A stretch of DNA of 36,256 nucleotides from Bacteroides cellulosilyticus DSM 14838 (GTDB lineage Bacteria; Bacteroidota; Bacteroidia; Bacteroidales; Bacteroidaceae), in the NCBI RefSeq assembly GCF_000158035.1, contig NZ_EQ973489.1, positions 270,156 through 306,411 of the forward strand, written 5' to 3'. Every line of letters begins with the position of its first letter. Positions within the stretch are counted from its first letter, which is position 1. The notes under the pieces were generated by a model that was given only the letters and a program-made list of their open reading frames with translations, made no database searches and had not been told where the DNA came from. Shown one piece after another: positions 1 to 10,062 of the stretch. Both the position numbers and the translations under genes were made by a program.

Positions 1-3000
1 CAAACGACAAATGGCACAGATAGAAATATAGCTACCGATTTCTTACTTACAGAAGTGGGCAATGCCCTCAATGTATCCTTTAATACTGATGGAGGAAGTG
101 AAGTTGCTACACAATATTTTGTAGAAGGAGAATCGTATGTGGTAAATCCCCCTGTTGAACCTACCAAAAACGGCTATGTATTTAGTGGCTGGTATAAGGA
201 CAATACTTATACATCACTTTTTAATTTCAATATTCCAGTTCTGGAGAATACAATCATTTATGCACGGTTTGTACCGGATGGAAATCCTACCATGACGAGC
301 CTTACCATAAACAATGAAACGATTGCCATTCAATCTGCTAAATATATGAATATTACAGTTAATGGAACTTCTGAATTACACATTTCAAGCGAAAGTCCGC
401 TGGTGGGCAGTAATATTAATCTTGCTTCGGACAATGCCTGGCTCTATCTTGAATCTGTTAAACCTTCGGAAGTTACTTCCAATTATTTGAGTTCTATAAA
501 AATCAATGGACAAGCTTTCAATGCAGAAACGGATCGTATAGCCATTTACGGAAGTGGTACAGTGATTATTCCCCAAGGGAAACAAGTTTCAAAACATGCT
601 CTGATAGCCTATACAGAAAATAATTATGGAGGTGAATCCATGGAATTTGAAGTGGAGAAATACTATCGGACAGCCGAACTTGGAGCTACTTTCGATAACA
701 AAATCCGCTCATTCAGACTGAAGAAAGGTTATTCCTGCACGCTTGCCAATAATCCTGATGGTACGGGCTTTTCACGAGTGTACATTGCCAGCGATGCAGA
801 TATTGAAGTACCTGAAATGCCCGAAGGATTAGAATTTGTTTCATTTGTGCGTGTATTCCGTTGGGAATGGGTTAGCAAGAAGGGAATTTGTAACGGCGGA
901 CTTGCTGCAATCACTAATTCTTCCTGGTACAATGACTGGGCTGCTGGTGGTGCTACGGATAATCCTGATTTTGAATATGTTCCTATGCGTCATAATTTAG
1001 GTTGGGACTCTTTTGAAACTATCAATACAAGGAACAATGTATCCCATGTTTTGGGTTATAACGAACCGGATCATACTGACCAGGCGAATTGTACGCCGAT
1101 ACAAGCGATTAGGCAGTGGCCTGAGCTGTTAAAATCGGGTTTACGGCTTGGATCGCCTACACCTGATGCTATTAGAAAAGATTGGTTGGTCAAATTCCTG
1201 GAGTTGGCAGATAGTTTGAACTATCGTGTTGATTTTGTGGTGGGACACATGTATTGGAATGGGCAATCGGGACAAAACCTGTATAATGGAGTGGTGGATG
1301 CTTGCACTCGCCTGTATGGAGGACGTCCGATGTGGATAACTGAATGGAACAACGGTGCCAACTGGACAACTGAAAACTGGCCTACTAATTCGGGACCTCA
1401 AAGAGATGCGGATTTGAACATCATTTATGATGAGGATGGAAATGAAAAAACAGTGACCAGACCGTTGTCGCCCGAAAATGCGGCAAAACAAGCTACGTGG
1501 ATACTGGATGCGCTGAATGGGCTTGAACGTTGTGAATATCTTGAACGACATTCACTCTATAACTGGGTACAGGATGCAAGAGCTATAGTGCTGGACAATA
1601 AACTGACTCCTGCGGGGAAAAACTTTGCAGCATATAAATCGAAAGTGGGCTTTTCAAAAGCGCGGGAGTATACCCATACCTGGAAAATTGCTCCTCCTCT
1701 TCCCAGCTATACTTTGTCGAAAGACTATAAGTCGATAACTATTAGTTGGTATGATCACAATGGAGAGACGGGTAAGAATTACACATTGCAGAAGAGTGTG
1801 GATGGTGGAGAATGGACAGATGTAAAGGTCTTTATTGCAGCAGCTGACATGAATCCTGATAATCCTTTGGTCTATACATATGGAAGTACGATTTCTTATA
1901 CCGAAGAAATTGATTGCACATCGAAGGTTGATTACCGTGTCATCGCGTTGAGTTATAAAGATACACAGTCTTCTTATTCACGTACAGCAAGTGTGACCAG
2001 AGATGCCGTACCCGATAAACCTATCTTGCAAGGTGAAGCACTCTCTTCTAAAATTATAAAATTGACTTGGAGTGCTGTGGATAATGCTCGTTCTTACAGG
2101 TTGGAACGTGCGGAAAGTGCAAACGGAGAATATGTGGAAATAGCAAACCTACTTACTGGTACAACTTATATGGATGAGAATTTAGCAGTGAATACTCCCT
2201 ATTATTATAGGCTTTATGCGCTGAGTACAGCAGCCACAGAACCGGTTTCTGATGTTTTAACCGTAAGTACGAAGGCATTGGCTGTTCCTTTGGCGATAAA
2301 CGGACTGCGTATAGCAGCAGGGGACGGGCATTTGACTTTAACTTGGGATTTCGCTTATGATGCTAAATATAGGGTATTACGTGCCGAGGAGAAGGATGCT
2401 TCATATGAACAAATAGCAGATGCTATTGAGACTACGCGCTATGTGGATAATGGGCTTGTTGAAGGTACTACTTATTATTATAAGGTGCAAGCCTATAATA
2501 CTGCCGGTGATGGTCCGGAAAGCGAAATACTGTCAGCTATACCTGTTGCCGGGCAACATGTATATCTTTCGTTTGATGAAAATGCAGGAACAACAGCTTT
2601 TGATGCATGGGGTGGATATCATGGAACACTGGTGAATGGTGTTGAATGGACTACCGGTAAAACAGGAAGCGCAGTAGCACTCACCAAGAGCAAAAGTTCT
2701 TATATACAATTGCAGGATGGTGCACTTAGCAGTTTGGAAGATTTCACCATTACCACCTGGATTAACTTTAACGGAGGAATAGGGCGCTTGTTTGATTTTG
2801 GCACCGGGACAGGCACATTTATGATGCTGGCACTGGCTACAACTAAGATACGCTATAAAATAACATGCGGAGCTGGTACATTCGATATCACCATTCCTTG
2901 TACGATAAAAACTAAGGAATGGATACATTTTGCTATGACACAGGCGGGTACTTCGGTTAAGTTTTATCTGAATGGTATCTGTGTGGGTACAGGCGAAAAT

Positions 3001-4188
3001 GCGGATAAAATTTCTCCTAAGGATATGGGAATAACTACACAAAACTATTTGGGTAAATCTCAGTGGTCGAGCGATGCGTATTGCGACCATATCTATGATG
3101 ATTTTAGGATATATAATAAAGCATTGTCTGACTTGGAAGTGGCAAAACTGGCTGATGCTATGGTAACTGTTTCTGTTTATAAAGGCAATAGTACCGGAGA
3201 AACAGTAGAAGTATATAAGGATGGTAGTGGTCTGGCTGACATACTAACCGGCAATGCTATTGCCGTAGTGGACGATGCTGATGGTATTAACCTTCCGGAG
3301 GGACAGAACAACGTTGTCGTAAAGAATGCGGCAAACACTTATTCTTGTACCAGTTTATTGCTTACGGATAAACAGCCTTTTTATTCGCCTGTCAGTTTTA
3401 CGGCTACATCTGCTGTCTATCGACGTGACCTGACCGGATATGTATATGCCGATGGTACAAATGGTTGGAGTTCTCTTGTACTGCCTTTTGCAGGAACCTT
3501 GTATGCCGGTGAAGATGCCAAGAATCCTTTTATTAGTGATGATGACGCATCCGGAAATTACTGGCTGAAGAGATTTGCCGGTAAAACAAACGAGGCTATG
3601 AACTTTGAATATGCAAGCTCAATTGAAGCTGATATACCATATATCATAGCTTTGCCAGGGGAACGCTGGGGAATGGAAAATAGTATTAAAGATAAGGAAA
3701 TAGAGATTCGTGGTACGGATGTAACTGTATCAGCCACTAAGGGCATTGCTAAAGTTACGGCAGATGATTATAGCTTTAATGGAACTTATGCAGTTGTTCA
3801 ACCTGTCAGAGCTCATTATAGACTAAATGCTGAGGGAAATGCTTTCATTAAATATGATGATGGAGCTACAGTTGAACCTTTCCGCTGCTACTTGCTTCCG
3901 GATGTAGAATCGATGTCGATGCCGAAAAGCTTTAGCATAGGTGGTGGAAATGGCGAAATTACCGGTTTAGAGAATGGGACTAAGGATCATGCTGGCAAAT
4001 TACGTGTGTATTCGGAAGCTGGCAATCTGAAAATTGTTTCCCCTAAGGTAACTATAGTTCAGATTCATGGTGTGGATGGAGTATTGGTACGTACGGTACA
4101 ATTACAGGAAGGTGTGAATATTGTTACTGGTCTTGCTCCCGGTTTCTATGTTGTGGAAGGTCAGAAGGCTGTGATATATTCCAAATAA
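1..4188 (+). CDS. Multidomain surface glycoside hydrolase, GH128-like (5' end missing)
   Basis: The reading frame is open from base 1, so the true start lies upstream; the GTG at 55 is only the first in-window start-like codon. Modules in order: an InlB B-repeat-like segment (nt about 70-270); a beta/gamma-crystallin-like segment with a YGGES motif (about 590-850); a Glyco_hydro_cc (Asl1/GH128-type) core (about 880-1660); three fibronectin III-like domains (about 1690-2550); a LamG/concanavalin-like domain (about 2560-3150); an unassigned beta-rich region; and a C-terminal anchoring or sorting-like domain (about 3990-4185). The likely acid/base is the Glu of GYNEPD (codon 1063-1065) and the likely nucleophile the Glu of WITEWNNG (codon 1342-1344). 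GH128 enzymes are known as beta-1,3-glucanases. Lying directly before an arabinogalactan-type locus, this protein could be its surface endo-enzyme, but it precedes a strong hairpin and may belong to a separate operon. The hydrolase fold is fairly sure; the substrate is open. Confidence 0.75.
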   Translation, partial: QTTNGTDRNIATDFLLTEVGNALNVSFNTDGGSEVATQYFVEGESYVVNPPVEPTKNGYVFSGWYKDNTYTSLFNFNIPVLENTIIYARFVPDGNPTMTSLTINNETIAIQSAKYMNITVNGTSELHISSESPLVGSNINLASDNAWLYLESVKPSEVTSNYLSSIKINGQAFNAETDRIAIYGSGTVIIPQGKQVSKHALIAYTENNYGGESMEFEVEKYYRTAELGATFDNKIRSFRLKKGYSCTLANNPDGTGFSRVYIASDADIEVPEMPEGLEFVSFVRVFRWEWVSKKGICNGGLAAITNSSWYNDWAAGGATDNPDFEYVPMRHNLGWDSFETINTRNNVSHVLGYNEPDHTDQANCTPIQAIRQWPELLKSGLRLGSPTPDAIRKDWLVKFLELADSLNYRVDFVVGHMYWNGQSGQNLYNGVVDACTRLYGGRPMWITEWNNGANWTTENWPTNSGPQRDADLNIIYDEDGNEKTVTRPLSPENAAKQATWILDALNGLERCEYLERHSLYNWVQDARAIVLDNKLTPAGKNFAAYKSKVGFSKAREYTHTWKIAPPLPSYTLSKDYKSITISWYDHNGETGKNYTLQKSVDGGEWTDVKVFIAAADMNPDNPLVYTYGSTISYTEEIDCTSKVDYRVIALSYKDTQSSYSRTASVTRDAVPDKPILQGEALSSKIIKLTWSAVDNARSYRLERAESANGEYVEIANLLTGTTYMDENLAVNTPYYYRLYALSTAATEPVSDVLTVSTKALAVPLAINGLRIAAGDGHLTLTWDFAYDAKYRVLRAEEKDASYEQIADAIETTRYVDNGLVEGTTYYYKVQAYNTAGDGPESEILSAIPVAGQHVYLSFDENAGTTAFDAWGGYHGTLVNGVEWTTGKTGSAVALTKSKSSYIQLQDGALSSLEDFTITTWINFNGGIGRLFDFGTGTGTFMMLALATTKIRYKITCGAGTFDITIPCTIKTKEWIHFAMTQAGTSVKFYLNGICVGTGENADKISPKDMGITTQNYLGKSQWSSDAYCDHIYDDFRIYNKALSDLEVAKLADAMVTVSVYKGNSTGETVEVYKDGSGLADILTGNAIAVVDDADGINLPEGQNNVVVKNAANTYSCTSLLLTDKQPFYSPVSFTATSAVYRRDLTGYVYADGTNGWSSLVLPFAGTLYAGEDAKNPFISDDDASGNYWLKRFAGKTNEAMNFEYASSIEADIPYIIALPGERWGMENSIKDKEIEIRGTDVTVSATKGIAKVTADDYSFNGTYAVVQPVRAHYRLNAEGNAFIKYDDGATVEPFRCYLLPDVESMSMPKSFSIGGGNGEITGLENGTKDHAGKLRVYSEAGNLKIVSPKVTIVQIHGVDGVLVRTVQLQEGVNIVTGLAPGFYVVEGQKAVIYSK

Positions 4189-4208
4189 AATAAAGTGTAA
4201 ATTTTAAA

Positions 4209-4436
4209 ATGAACAAGTATATGAAAAAAGAAACTTATGTGAAGCCAACTGTCGAGTTGATTTCGATGGAGAATGAAGGTTGTGTCATGACTGGCAGTTT
4301 TACTGGTGGCGGACAGATAAATCCGGGTGCACGTTCTGGTTATGGACGTAGCCGGGGAAGAACCTACGGAGGAAATTCAAACTCTGTCAGTGACCTGGAA
4401 CAACTGATTGAGGATATACTGACAATAGATAAATAG
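4209..4436 (+). CDS. Small hypothetical protein, Gly/Arg-rich, KKxYxKPxxE type
   Basis: This 75-residue protein lies 20 bases after the large surface hydrolase gene and before a strong hairpin, so it is the last gene of that operon. It begins with a KKETYVKPTVELI stretch, a pattern I recognise from short uncharacterised Bacteroidetes proteins at the ends of surface-protein operons. A GSFTGGG segment follows, then a Gly/Ser/Arg-rich middle (about residues 33-57) and an acidic amphipathic tail (SVSDLEQLIEDIL). It has one Cys (C25 from the first ATG) and no signal peptide. The ATG at 4221 is an equally good start and gives the usual MKK opening. No function is known to me. A leader-plus-core peptide is conceivable, but no maturation enzyme lies nearby. 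Confidence 0.65.
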   Translation: MNKYMKKETYVKPTVELISMENEGCVMTGSFTGGGQINPGARSGYGRSRGRTYGGNSNSVSDLEQLIEDILTIDK

Positions 4437-4443
4437 TCAGATT

Positions 4444-4497
4444 GTTGAAGAATGGTGCATTATTGATGGGAGAATGTTTCATGCACCATTCTTCAAC
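4444..4497 (+). terminator. Perfect 17-bp hairpin, probable terminator
   Basis: Bases 4444-4460 and 4481-4497 are exact reverse complements (17 bp) around a 20-base loop. They sit 8 bases after the stop of the small protein. A short T-run (4508-4512) follows after a gap, so it is not a textbook U-tailed terminator. It separates the upstream operon from the SusC promoter region. Confidence 0.7.
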
Positions 4498-4539
4498 ATC
4501 TCTGGCATTTTTGTAATGCCGCAATGTATTTCCTTTCCA

Positions 4540-4547
4540 TACATTTG
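4540..4547 (+). promoter_or_regulatory. Bacteroides -7 promoter element before susC
   Basis: TACATTTG matches the Bacteroides -7 consensus TAnnTTTG. It lies 92 bases upstream of the chosen SusC start, leaving a leader of roughly 80 bases. The nearest upstream TTTG (within 4508-4513) is about 26 bases away, longer than usual, so the -33 element is uncertain. A 9-base direct repeat, CATGCAGTT, occurs at 4549-4557 and 4569-4577, 20 bp apart, just downstream. Confidence 0.5.
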
Positions 4548-4631
4548 CCATGCAGTTCGGGAGCCAGGCATGCAGTTTCCGGATTGAAGATAGAGAACTT
4601 ATATTATTTTTTTAATCTTAAAAATTATACG

Positions 4632-7600
4632 ATGGAAAAACGAAAGATTTCCTCAAGAGCAGGACTAAGTAAGGTACTTTTTACCTTAATGGTCTGTATG
4701 ACTCTAATGATGAACGTCCCATATCTGGGCGCTCAAAATTCCCAAGTTACAGTAACGGGTAAAGTAGAGGACACGATGGGTCCTGTGATTGGTGCCAGTA
4801 TTGTTGAGAAAGGCGTAGCTTCTAATGGAACAATTACCGATATTGATGGTAACTTCTCCATTAAAGTAAACCCGAATGCTACGTTGGTAGTGAGTTTTAT
4901 TGGTTATAAAATGGTGGAAATTCCTGTAAAAGGGCAAAGGAATGTGAAAGTGACACTACAGGAGGATAGTGAAATGCTGGATGAGGTTGTGGTTGTGGGT
5001 TATGGTCAAATGCGTAAAAAAGACCTGACCGGTTCTGTTATCCAGATTCGTCCAGATAAATTGGCGAATGAGGCTCCCAAGACTGTGCAAGATGTATTGC
5101 GTGGTACACCGGGTTTGAATGTCGGTTACGATGCTTCTGCTAAGGGCGGTGGTTCTATGCAGATTCGTGGTCAGCGTTCTGTATATACGGATGGTGGACA
5201 TAATGATCCGTTGATTATCCTTGATGGTATGCAGTTTTATGGTGAACTTTCTGAAATTAATCCGAATGACATTGGTCAGATTGATGTATTGAAAGACGCC
5301 TCTTCTGCTGCTGTTTATGGTGCTAAAGCTGCCAATGGTGTTATTATTATTACGACTAAAAAAGGTAAATCAGGTAAGCCGACTATCAATTTTACTGCTA
5401 CTCTTGGTATCAATACAAAGAGTGAATATCGTGATGTTTATGATGCCAACGGCTATATGAGATATCGTGAAGATTGGTATAAGAAAGATACTTATGCCAC
5501 TGACCCTTTTACCGGTGTTTATGGAGCGTATGCAGCCGGACAATGGAAAAACAAGAAGGATGAGAACGGTAAAGATATAATAGGCTCTGATGGCAAACCC
5601 TTACAAGAATATATATATAACCGTGCTGCCGGTTATTATGATAATCCTGCGAATTTAGGTCGGTATGGTATCTCCGTTGACCAATGGAGAGCGTTCACTT
5701 CAAATGAGAGTGGAGAATCGGACGCCAGTATTTATGCAAAGCGTTTAGGACTGGAAGATGGTGTTTTAGCTAACTATCTGGCCGGAAACACGTACGACTG
5801 GTACGATCGTACTTTCCGGACAGGTATCAATCAGGATTATACAGCGAGTATTTCCGGAGCCGGTGATCGGATGAATTATTATATGTCTATCGGTTACCTA
5901 AAGAATGAGGGAGCCGTGAGAGGCAATGATTACAATGCTATCCGTGCCAATTTGAAGGTGAATGGCAAAGTAACCGACTGGTTGGAAATAGGAACGAACG
6001 TTAATTTTCAGGATCGTAGTGACGGTGATATTTCTGTAAATCTTGGTACGGATTACTGGGATGCCAATATGTTGCGAAACAGTCCTTACTCTACTTATCG
6101 TAACGAAGATGGTAGCTATTGCCAATATCCGATGGGTTCCAATAAGAAGTGGGGCTACAACTATGACTTTGAGCGTCAGTATCTGGATCTGGAGAAGGGC
6201 TATACTGTGTTGAATACTATTTTCAATGCCAAAGTAAAATTGCCTTTTGGAATCACTTATGATTTCAATATAGCTCCTCGTTATCAATTTTTCTATGATC
6301 GCTACTTTATGTCAGCTGCCAAACCTGATTCTAATCCGGATAGCCAGGGAGTAAATCGTGAACAAAGTAAACGTTTTGATTGGTCTTTGAATAATACTAT
6401 TACATGGGATTATACATTGGCTCAAAAGCATCACTTTATTCTTACTTTGGTGCAGGAGGCAGAAGAACGCCGTTTTTGGCAGGATAAGATTAACGCACGC
6501 AAGATATTACCCTCGGATGCCTTGGGATTTCATAATACCAGCAATGGTAGCAAGACGCTGAGTAGTTTTTCTTCAAATGATACGCACGAAACGGCTGCTG
6601 CTTATATGGCACGTCTGTTCTATTCTTACGATGATCGCTATATGATTACTGGTACGGTTCGTCGTGATGGTTATTGCGCTTTCGGTGCTAACAATCCATG
6701 GGCTACCTTCCCTTCTATATCTGCTGCATGGAATTTTACTAATGAAAAGTTCTTTAATTGGGAGCCGATGAGTACCGGTAAATTGCGTGTCTCTTGGGGT
6801 AAGAATGGTAACCGTTCGTTGAAAGACCCTTATATTGCTCTTGCCAATCTGGGGGCCGGAGCAGGGGCTACAATGGGGTATTTGGTTGCTAATGGCGGTA
6901 CAGTAGATGTTAAGTATTTGGGTATGGACCGTTTGTCTAATCCGAATCTGCAATGGGAGAAAACGGAAGCTTTAAATTTTGGTTTGGACTTCGGATTCAT
7001 GAATGATCGGATCACGGGTAGTGCTGAATATTATATTATGAAGACGCATGATATGATTATGGGACAACGTCTGCCGGGATTTACCGGATTTGGAAGCATT
7101 ACTACCAATTTGGGTGAAGTGCAGAACAGAGGTTTCGAACTTTCATTGAATACCCTGAATATTCAGAATCGGGATTTCGAATGGCGCTCTACTTTAAGCT
7201 TCTCCATCTATAAGAATGAAATCAAGCATCTTTATTATGAATATGAAGACGTGCTCAATGAAGCTGGAGAAGTAATTGGTCGCAAAGAGATGGACGACAC
7301 AAGCAACGGTTGGTTTATTGGACAATCCATTGGTACTATCTGGGATTATGAGATGGATGGTATCTGGCAGGCTGATGAGGCAGCAGAAGCTGCTAAGGTA
7401 GGACAACGCCCGGGTGATCCGAAAGTAGTGAACCACTATACTGCTGACGATAAAGAAGATGGCACACCGGTTTACAATGAGAAGGATAAAGTGTTCCTGG
7501 GTAAGAAAAATCCGCCTATCCACTGGTCGTTCCGTAATGAGTTCACTCTCTGGAAGGACCTTAATATTTCTTTCAGCATGTATTCCTATATGGGACATAA

Positions 7601-7973
7601 GAGTCTGGAAGGTTATTATCTGAATCAAGATAATGGCGGTTCATTGATTACTTATAACAGCAATACTTTCAAGAAGAGATACTGGACACCTGAAAATCCG
7701 ACTAATGAGTATGCACGTCTCGATGCCTATGGTCCGAATGGTGCTAAGGGTGTACAGAAGTTGCACAATCGTTCCTTCATCCGTCTGGACAATATTTCTG
7801 TGGCTTACACCTTGCCACAAGCGTGGACGAAGAAGATACAGTTGGAACGCGTAAAACTCTTTGGTACTGTTCGTAACGTAGCGACTTGGGCGGCAGACTG
7901 GGAATATGCAGACCCGGAAACCGGTGGCTTGGCTACTCGTACCTTTACATTCGGATTAAACTTAACTCTTTAA
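4632..7973 (+). CDS. susC: SusC/RagA-family TonB-dependent outer membrane transporter
   Basis: This 1113-residue outer membrane beta-barrel imports oligosaccharides with its SusD partner, powered by TonB. The start at 4632 is chosen because it opens directly into a signal peptide (basic start, hydrophobic core, cleavage near GAQ at about residue 35). The upstream in-frame start at 4524 would add an unlikely leader and would overlap the promoter. A carboxypeptidase-regulatory-like domain covers about residues 40-112. The DEVVVVGYG box begins at residue 117. A plug domain (about 130-250) contains the IRGQRS and ILDGM motifs, and the barrel ends in an aromatic-containing beta-signal (TFTFGLNLTL). 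The SusD gene follows after 12 bases, giving the classical pair that founds a polysaccharide utilization locus. The gene symbol is the family name; ligand specificity cannot be read from the sequence. Confidence 0.96.
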   Translation: MEKRKISSRAGLSKVLFTLMVCMTLMMNVPYLGAQNSQVTVTGKVEDTMGPVIGASIVEKGVASNGTITDIDGNFSIKVNPNATLVVSFIGYKMVEIPVKGQRNVKVTLQEDSEMLDEVVVVGYGQMRKKDLTGSVIQIRPDKLANEAPKTVQDVLRGTPGLNVGYDASAKGGGSMQIRGQRSVYTDGGHNDPLIILDGMQFYGELSEINPNDIGQIDVLKDASSAAVYGAKAANGVIIITTKKGKSGKPTINFTATLGINTKSEYRDVYDANGYMRYREDWYKKDTYATDPFTGVYGAYAAGQWKNKKDENGKDIIGSDGKPLQEYIYNRAAGYYDNPANLGRYGISVDQWRAFTSNESGESDASIYAKRLGLEDGVLANYLAGNTYDWYDRTFRTGINQDYTASISGAGDRMNYYMSIGYLKNEGAVRGNDYNAIRANLKVNGKVTDWLEIGTNVNFQDRSDGDISVNLGTDYWDANMLRNSPYSTYRNEDGSYCQYPMGSNKKWGYNYDFERQYLDLEKGYTVLNTIFNAKVKLPFGITYDFNIAPRYQFFYDRYFMSAAKPDSNPDSQGVNREQSKRFDWSLNNTITWDYTLAQKHHFILTLVQEAEERRFWQDKINARKILPSDALGFHNTSNGSKTLSSFSSNDTHETAAAYMARLFYSYDDRYMITGTVRRDGYCAFGANNPWATFPSISAAWNFTNEKFFNWEPMSTGKLRVSWGKNGNRSLKDPYIALANLGAGAGATMGYLVANGGTVDVKYLGMDRLSNPNLQWEKTEALNFGLDFGFMNDRITGSAEYYIMKTHDMIMGQRLPGFTGFGSITTNLGEVQNRGFELSLNTLNIQNRDFEWRSTLSFSIYKNEIKHLYYEYEDVLNEAGEVIGRKEMDDTSNGWFIGQSIGTIWDYEMDGIWQADEAAEAAKVGQRPGDPKVVNHYTADDKEDGTPVYNEKDKVFLGKKNPPIHWSFRNEFTLWKDLNISFSMYSYMGHKSLEGYYLNQDNGGSLITYNSNTFKKRYWTPENPTNEYARLDAYGPNGAKGVQKLHNRSFIRLDNISVAYTLPQAWTKKIQLERVKLFGTVRNVATWAADWEYADPETGGLATRTFTFGLNLTL

Positions 7974-7985
7974 ACTGTTGAAACA

Positions 7986-10025
7986 ATGAATAATTATATT
8001 AAGAATAAGCTCTCTAAGGGGGTATTGTTCCTTACAGGAATAGCAGTATTCAGTGCATGCACTGACAACTTTTTGAAACCGGATCCTCTGTCGTTTTATG
8101 AACCTGAGACTACATTTGCTACTGAATCAGGTTTGGAGGCCGTATTGGCTATGGCTGACCGTCATCTTCGCACTTGGGCATTCCACTATAGTAGTGGTGA
8201 CTGTAATATAAGCATACCTCTTGGTACGGAATATCTATTTTCTGAACTTTCTCTGTATGGCAAAACTGATGGTACAGGGGGGGTATATGGTAATTTTGCC
8301 AATCAACTGCAACCTACCAGTGGTTTGAACAACGGTGATGACAACCGAATCATGTACTTCTGGAATGAAGGTTTCACGGGTATTAAGCATGCCAACACTA
8401 TATTGTCCTTTATAGATAAAGTGACTGCGTTGAGTGAGGAAACAAAAAATGCCTATAAAGGGCGTGCTTATTTCCATCGTGCTTACCGTTATTTGAACCT
8501 AGTGATGCAGTTTGGTGATATTCCTTTGGTAACAAAGACACTGGAAGTACCTAAGCGAAACTATCGGTCTACCAAGAAAGAAGAAATTCTGGATATGATT
8601 ACCCAGGATATGGAGAAAGCTGTGGAGTGGGTGCCTGTGCAGAATGATACCCGTTACATTGGTATGGTGAACAAAGAGGCATGTCGCCAGCTGCTTATCA
8701 AATGTTATTTGGCAACGGGCCAGTTTGAAAAGGCTGAGAAGCAAGCTGACATTTTGATTGATCAGTCAGGATTATCACTGATGACAGAGAGCTTTGGTAA
8801 TGCAAATGATGGTGGTGAACCGAATACCTGGAAGATTACCCGTAACGTGATCTGGGACTTGCATCGCCCTGAAAACAAGATGATCGCTGCGAATAAAGAG
8901 GTCATCATGGGAATGCCTAACTGTACGGACGAATCATTTGTGAACTTTCTATCTATGCGTATTTTCGGTCCATTCTGGAGTGACGGTAACCTGAAAACAC
9001 CTGATAGTAAAACAGCTGGTGAACGTTATGCACGTAATAATGGCAAATATGAAGCTACTACTGACTTTACACGTGCTTTTGGTCGTGGCATTGCCACTGT
9101 TCGTGCTACTCATTTTGCTCAACATGGACTTTGGGTAGTGAACGGTGTGGAAGATAAGGAAGATCTCCGCCATAACTCAAAAGTTGGAAACTGGGTAAAT
9201 ATGGAGGACTTGACTTACAATAACAAGGATTCTAAATATTATGGTCAGAATTTTATGCTCTATTCACCTGAAGATGTTTGGGGGGTAGATAAGGATGGTA
9301 AACCTGTTATCACAACTCATAAAGGAGCTTTACTCTGTAATGATACAATTCGTGATTGGTTTGATTTCCCTCACTACAAGATCTATTTGGAGGATGTGCG
9401 CAATGAAGCTAATATGGGTGCCAATGACTTTCAAGGTGCAGCCGGTTCCGGTGCTAATGCAAACTGGTATCTGTATCGTTTGGCTGAAACTTATCTGCTG
9501 CGTGCTGAAGCTAAGTATTATCAAGGTAAGGATGCTACATCAGATGTAAATGAAGTACGTAAACGTGCTAAATGTTCACAACTTTATGCAGTTGGAACCG
9601 TGACTATTGGTGATATCATGAACGAACGCGCTCGTGAACTTTATCTGGAAGAATGGCGCAATGTAGAATTGACCCGCGTATCTCTTTGTCTGGCGTTGAG
9701 CGGCAAACCTGATGAATGGGGAAATACTTATAGTAAAGACAATTGGGATAAACAACAAGGTACGGATAATGTTGGCGGAAGCTACTGGTATCAACGTATC
9801 ATTCATTATTCTTTGTATAATAAAGGTGACATCGTTTCCAATGGCAAGACTCTGAATTATTATATGGATAAGCGTAACCTTTTCTGGCCGGTTCCGAATA
9901 GTGCTATTACTGCGAATAATAAAGGACAGCTAGCTCAAAATTACGGTTACGATGGATATGATGCTAGTGTACCGATGTGGGAAACTTGGGAAGAAGCTGT
10001 TGCTGATGAGGATAAGAGTGAATAA
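7986..10025 (+). CDS. susD: SusD/RagB-family glycan-binding surface lipoprotein
   Basis: A 679-residue surface lipoprotein that forms the lid of the SusC transporter and binds incoming glycan. The N-terminus is a lipoprotein signal with FSAC and the acylated Cys at residue 25, followed by the typical TDNFLKPDPLS start of mature SusD proteins. The segment NTILSFIDKV followed by GRAYFHRAYRYLNLVMQFGDIPLV (split here by intervening residues) is the SusD hallmark helix pair. The C-terminal NERARELYLEEWRNVELTR segment and the KRNLFWPVPNSAI motif are the RagB/SusD C-terminal signature. It is longer than the usual 500-600 residues, suggesting extra loops. It is certainly co-transcribed with the SusC gene 12 bases upstream. 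A hairpin after it may reduce read-through into the enzyme genes. Confidence 0.96.
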   Translation: MNNYIKNKLSKGVLFLTGIAVFSACTDNFLKPDPLSFYEPETTFATESGLEAVLAMADRHLRTWAFHYSSGDCNISIPLGTEYLFSELSLYGKTDGTGGVYGNFANQLQPTSGLNNGDDNRIMYFWNEGFTGIKHANTILSFIDKVTALSEETKNAYKGRAYFHRAYRYLNLVMQFGDIPLVTKTLEVPKRNYRSTKKEEILDMITQDMEKAVEWVPVQNDTRYIGMVNKEACRQLLIKCYLATGQFEKAEKQADILIDQSGLSLMTESFGNANDGGEPNTWKITRNVIWDLHRPENKMIAANKEVIMGMPNCTDESFVNFLSMRIFGPFWSDGNLKTPDSKTAGERYARNNGKYEATTDFTRAFGRGIATVRATHFAQHGLWVVNGVEDKEDLRHNSKVGNWVNMEDLTYNNKDSKYYGQNFMLYSPEDVWGVDKDGKPVITTHKGALLCNDTIRDWFDFPHYKIYLEDVRNEANMGANDFQGAAGSGANANWYLYRLAETYLLRAEAKYYQGKDATSDVNEVRKRAKCSQLYAVGTVTIGDIMNERARELYLEEWRNVELTRVSLCLALSGKPDEWGNTYSKDNWDKQQGTDNVGGSYWYQRIIHYSLYNKGDIVSNGKTLNYYMDKRNLFWPVPNSAITANNKGQLAQNYGYDGYDASVPMWETWEEAVADEDKSE

Positions 10026-10062
10026 CCAGGTTGGAGGATTTCTATAGGTTTAGTTCTTAAAT

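Noticed and set aside
4524..4631. Upstream extension of the SusC gene
   Set aside because: It would put 36 odd residues before a good signal peptide and overlap the -7 element at 4540-4547.
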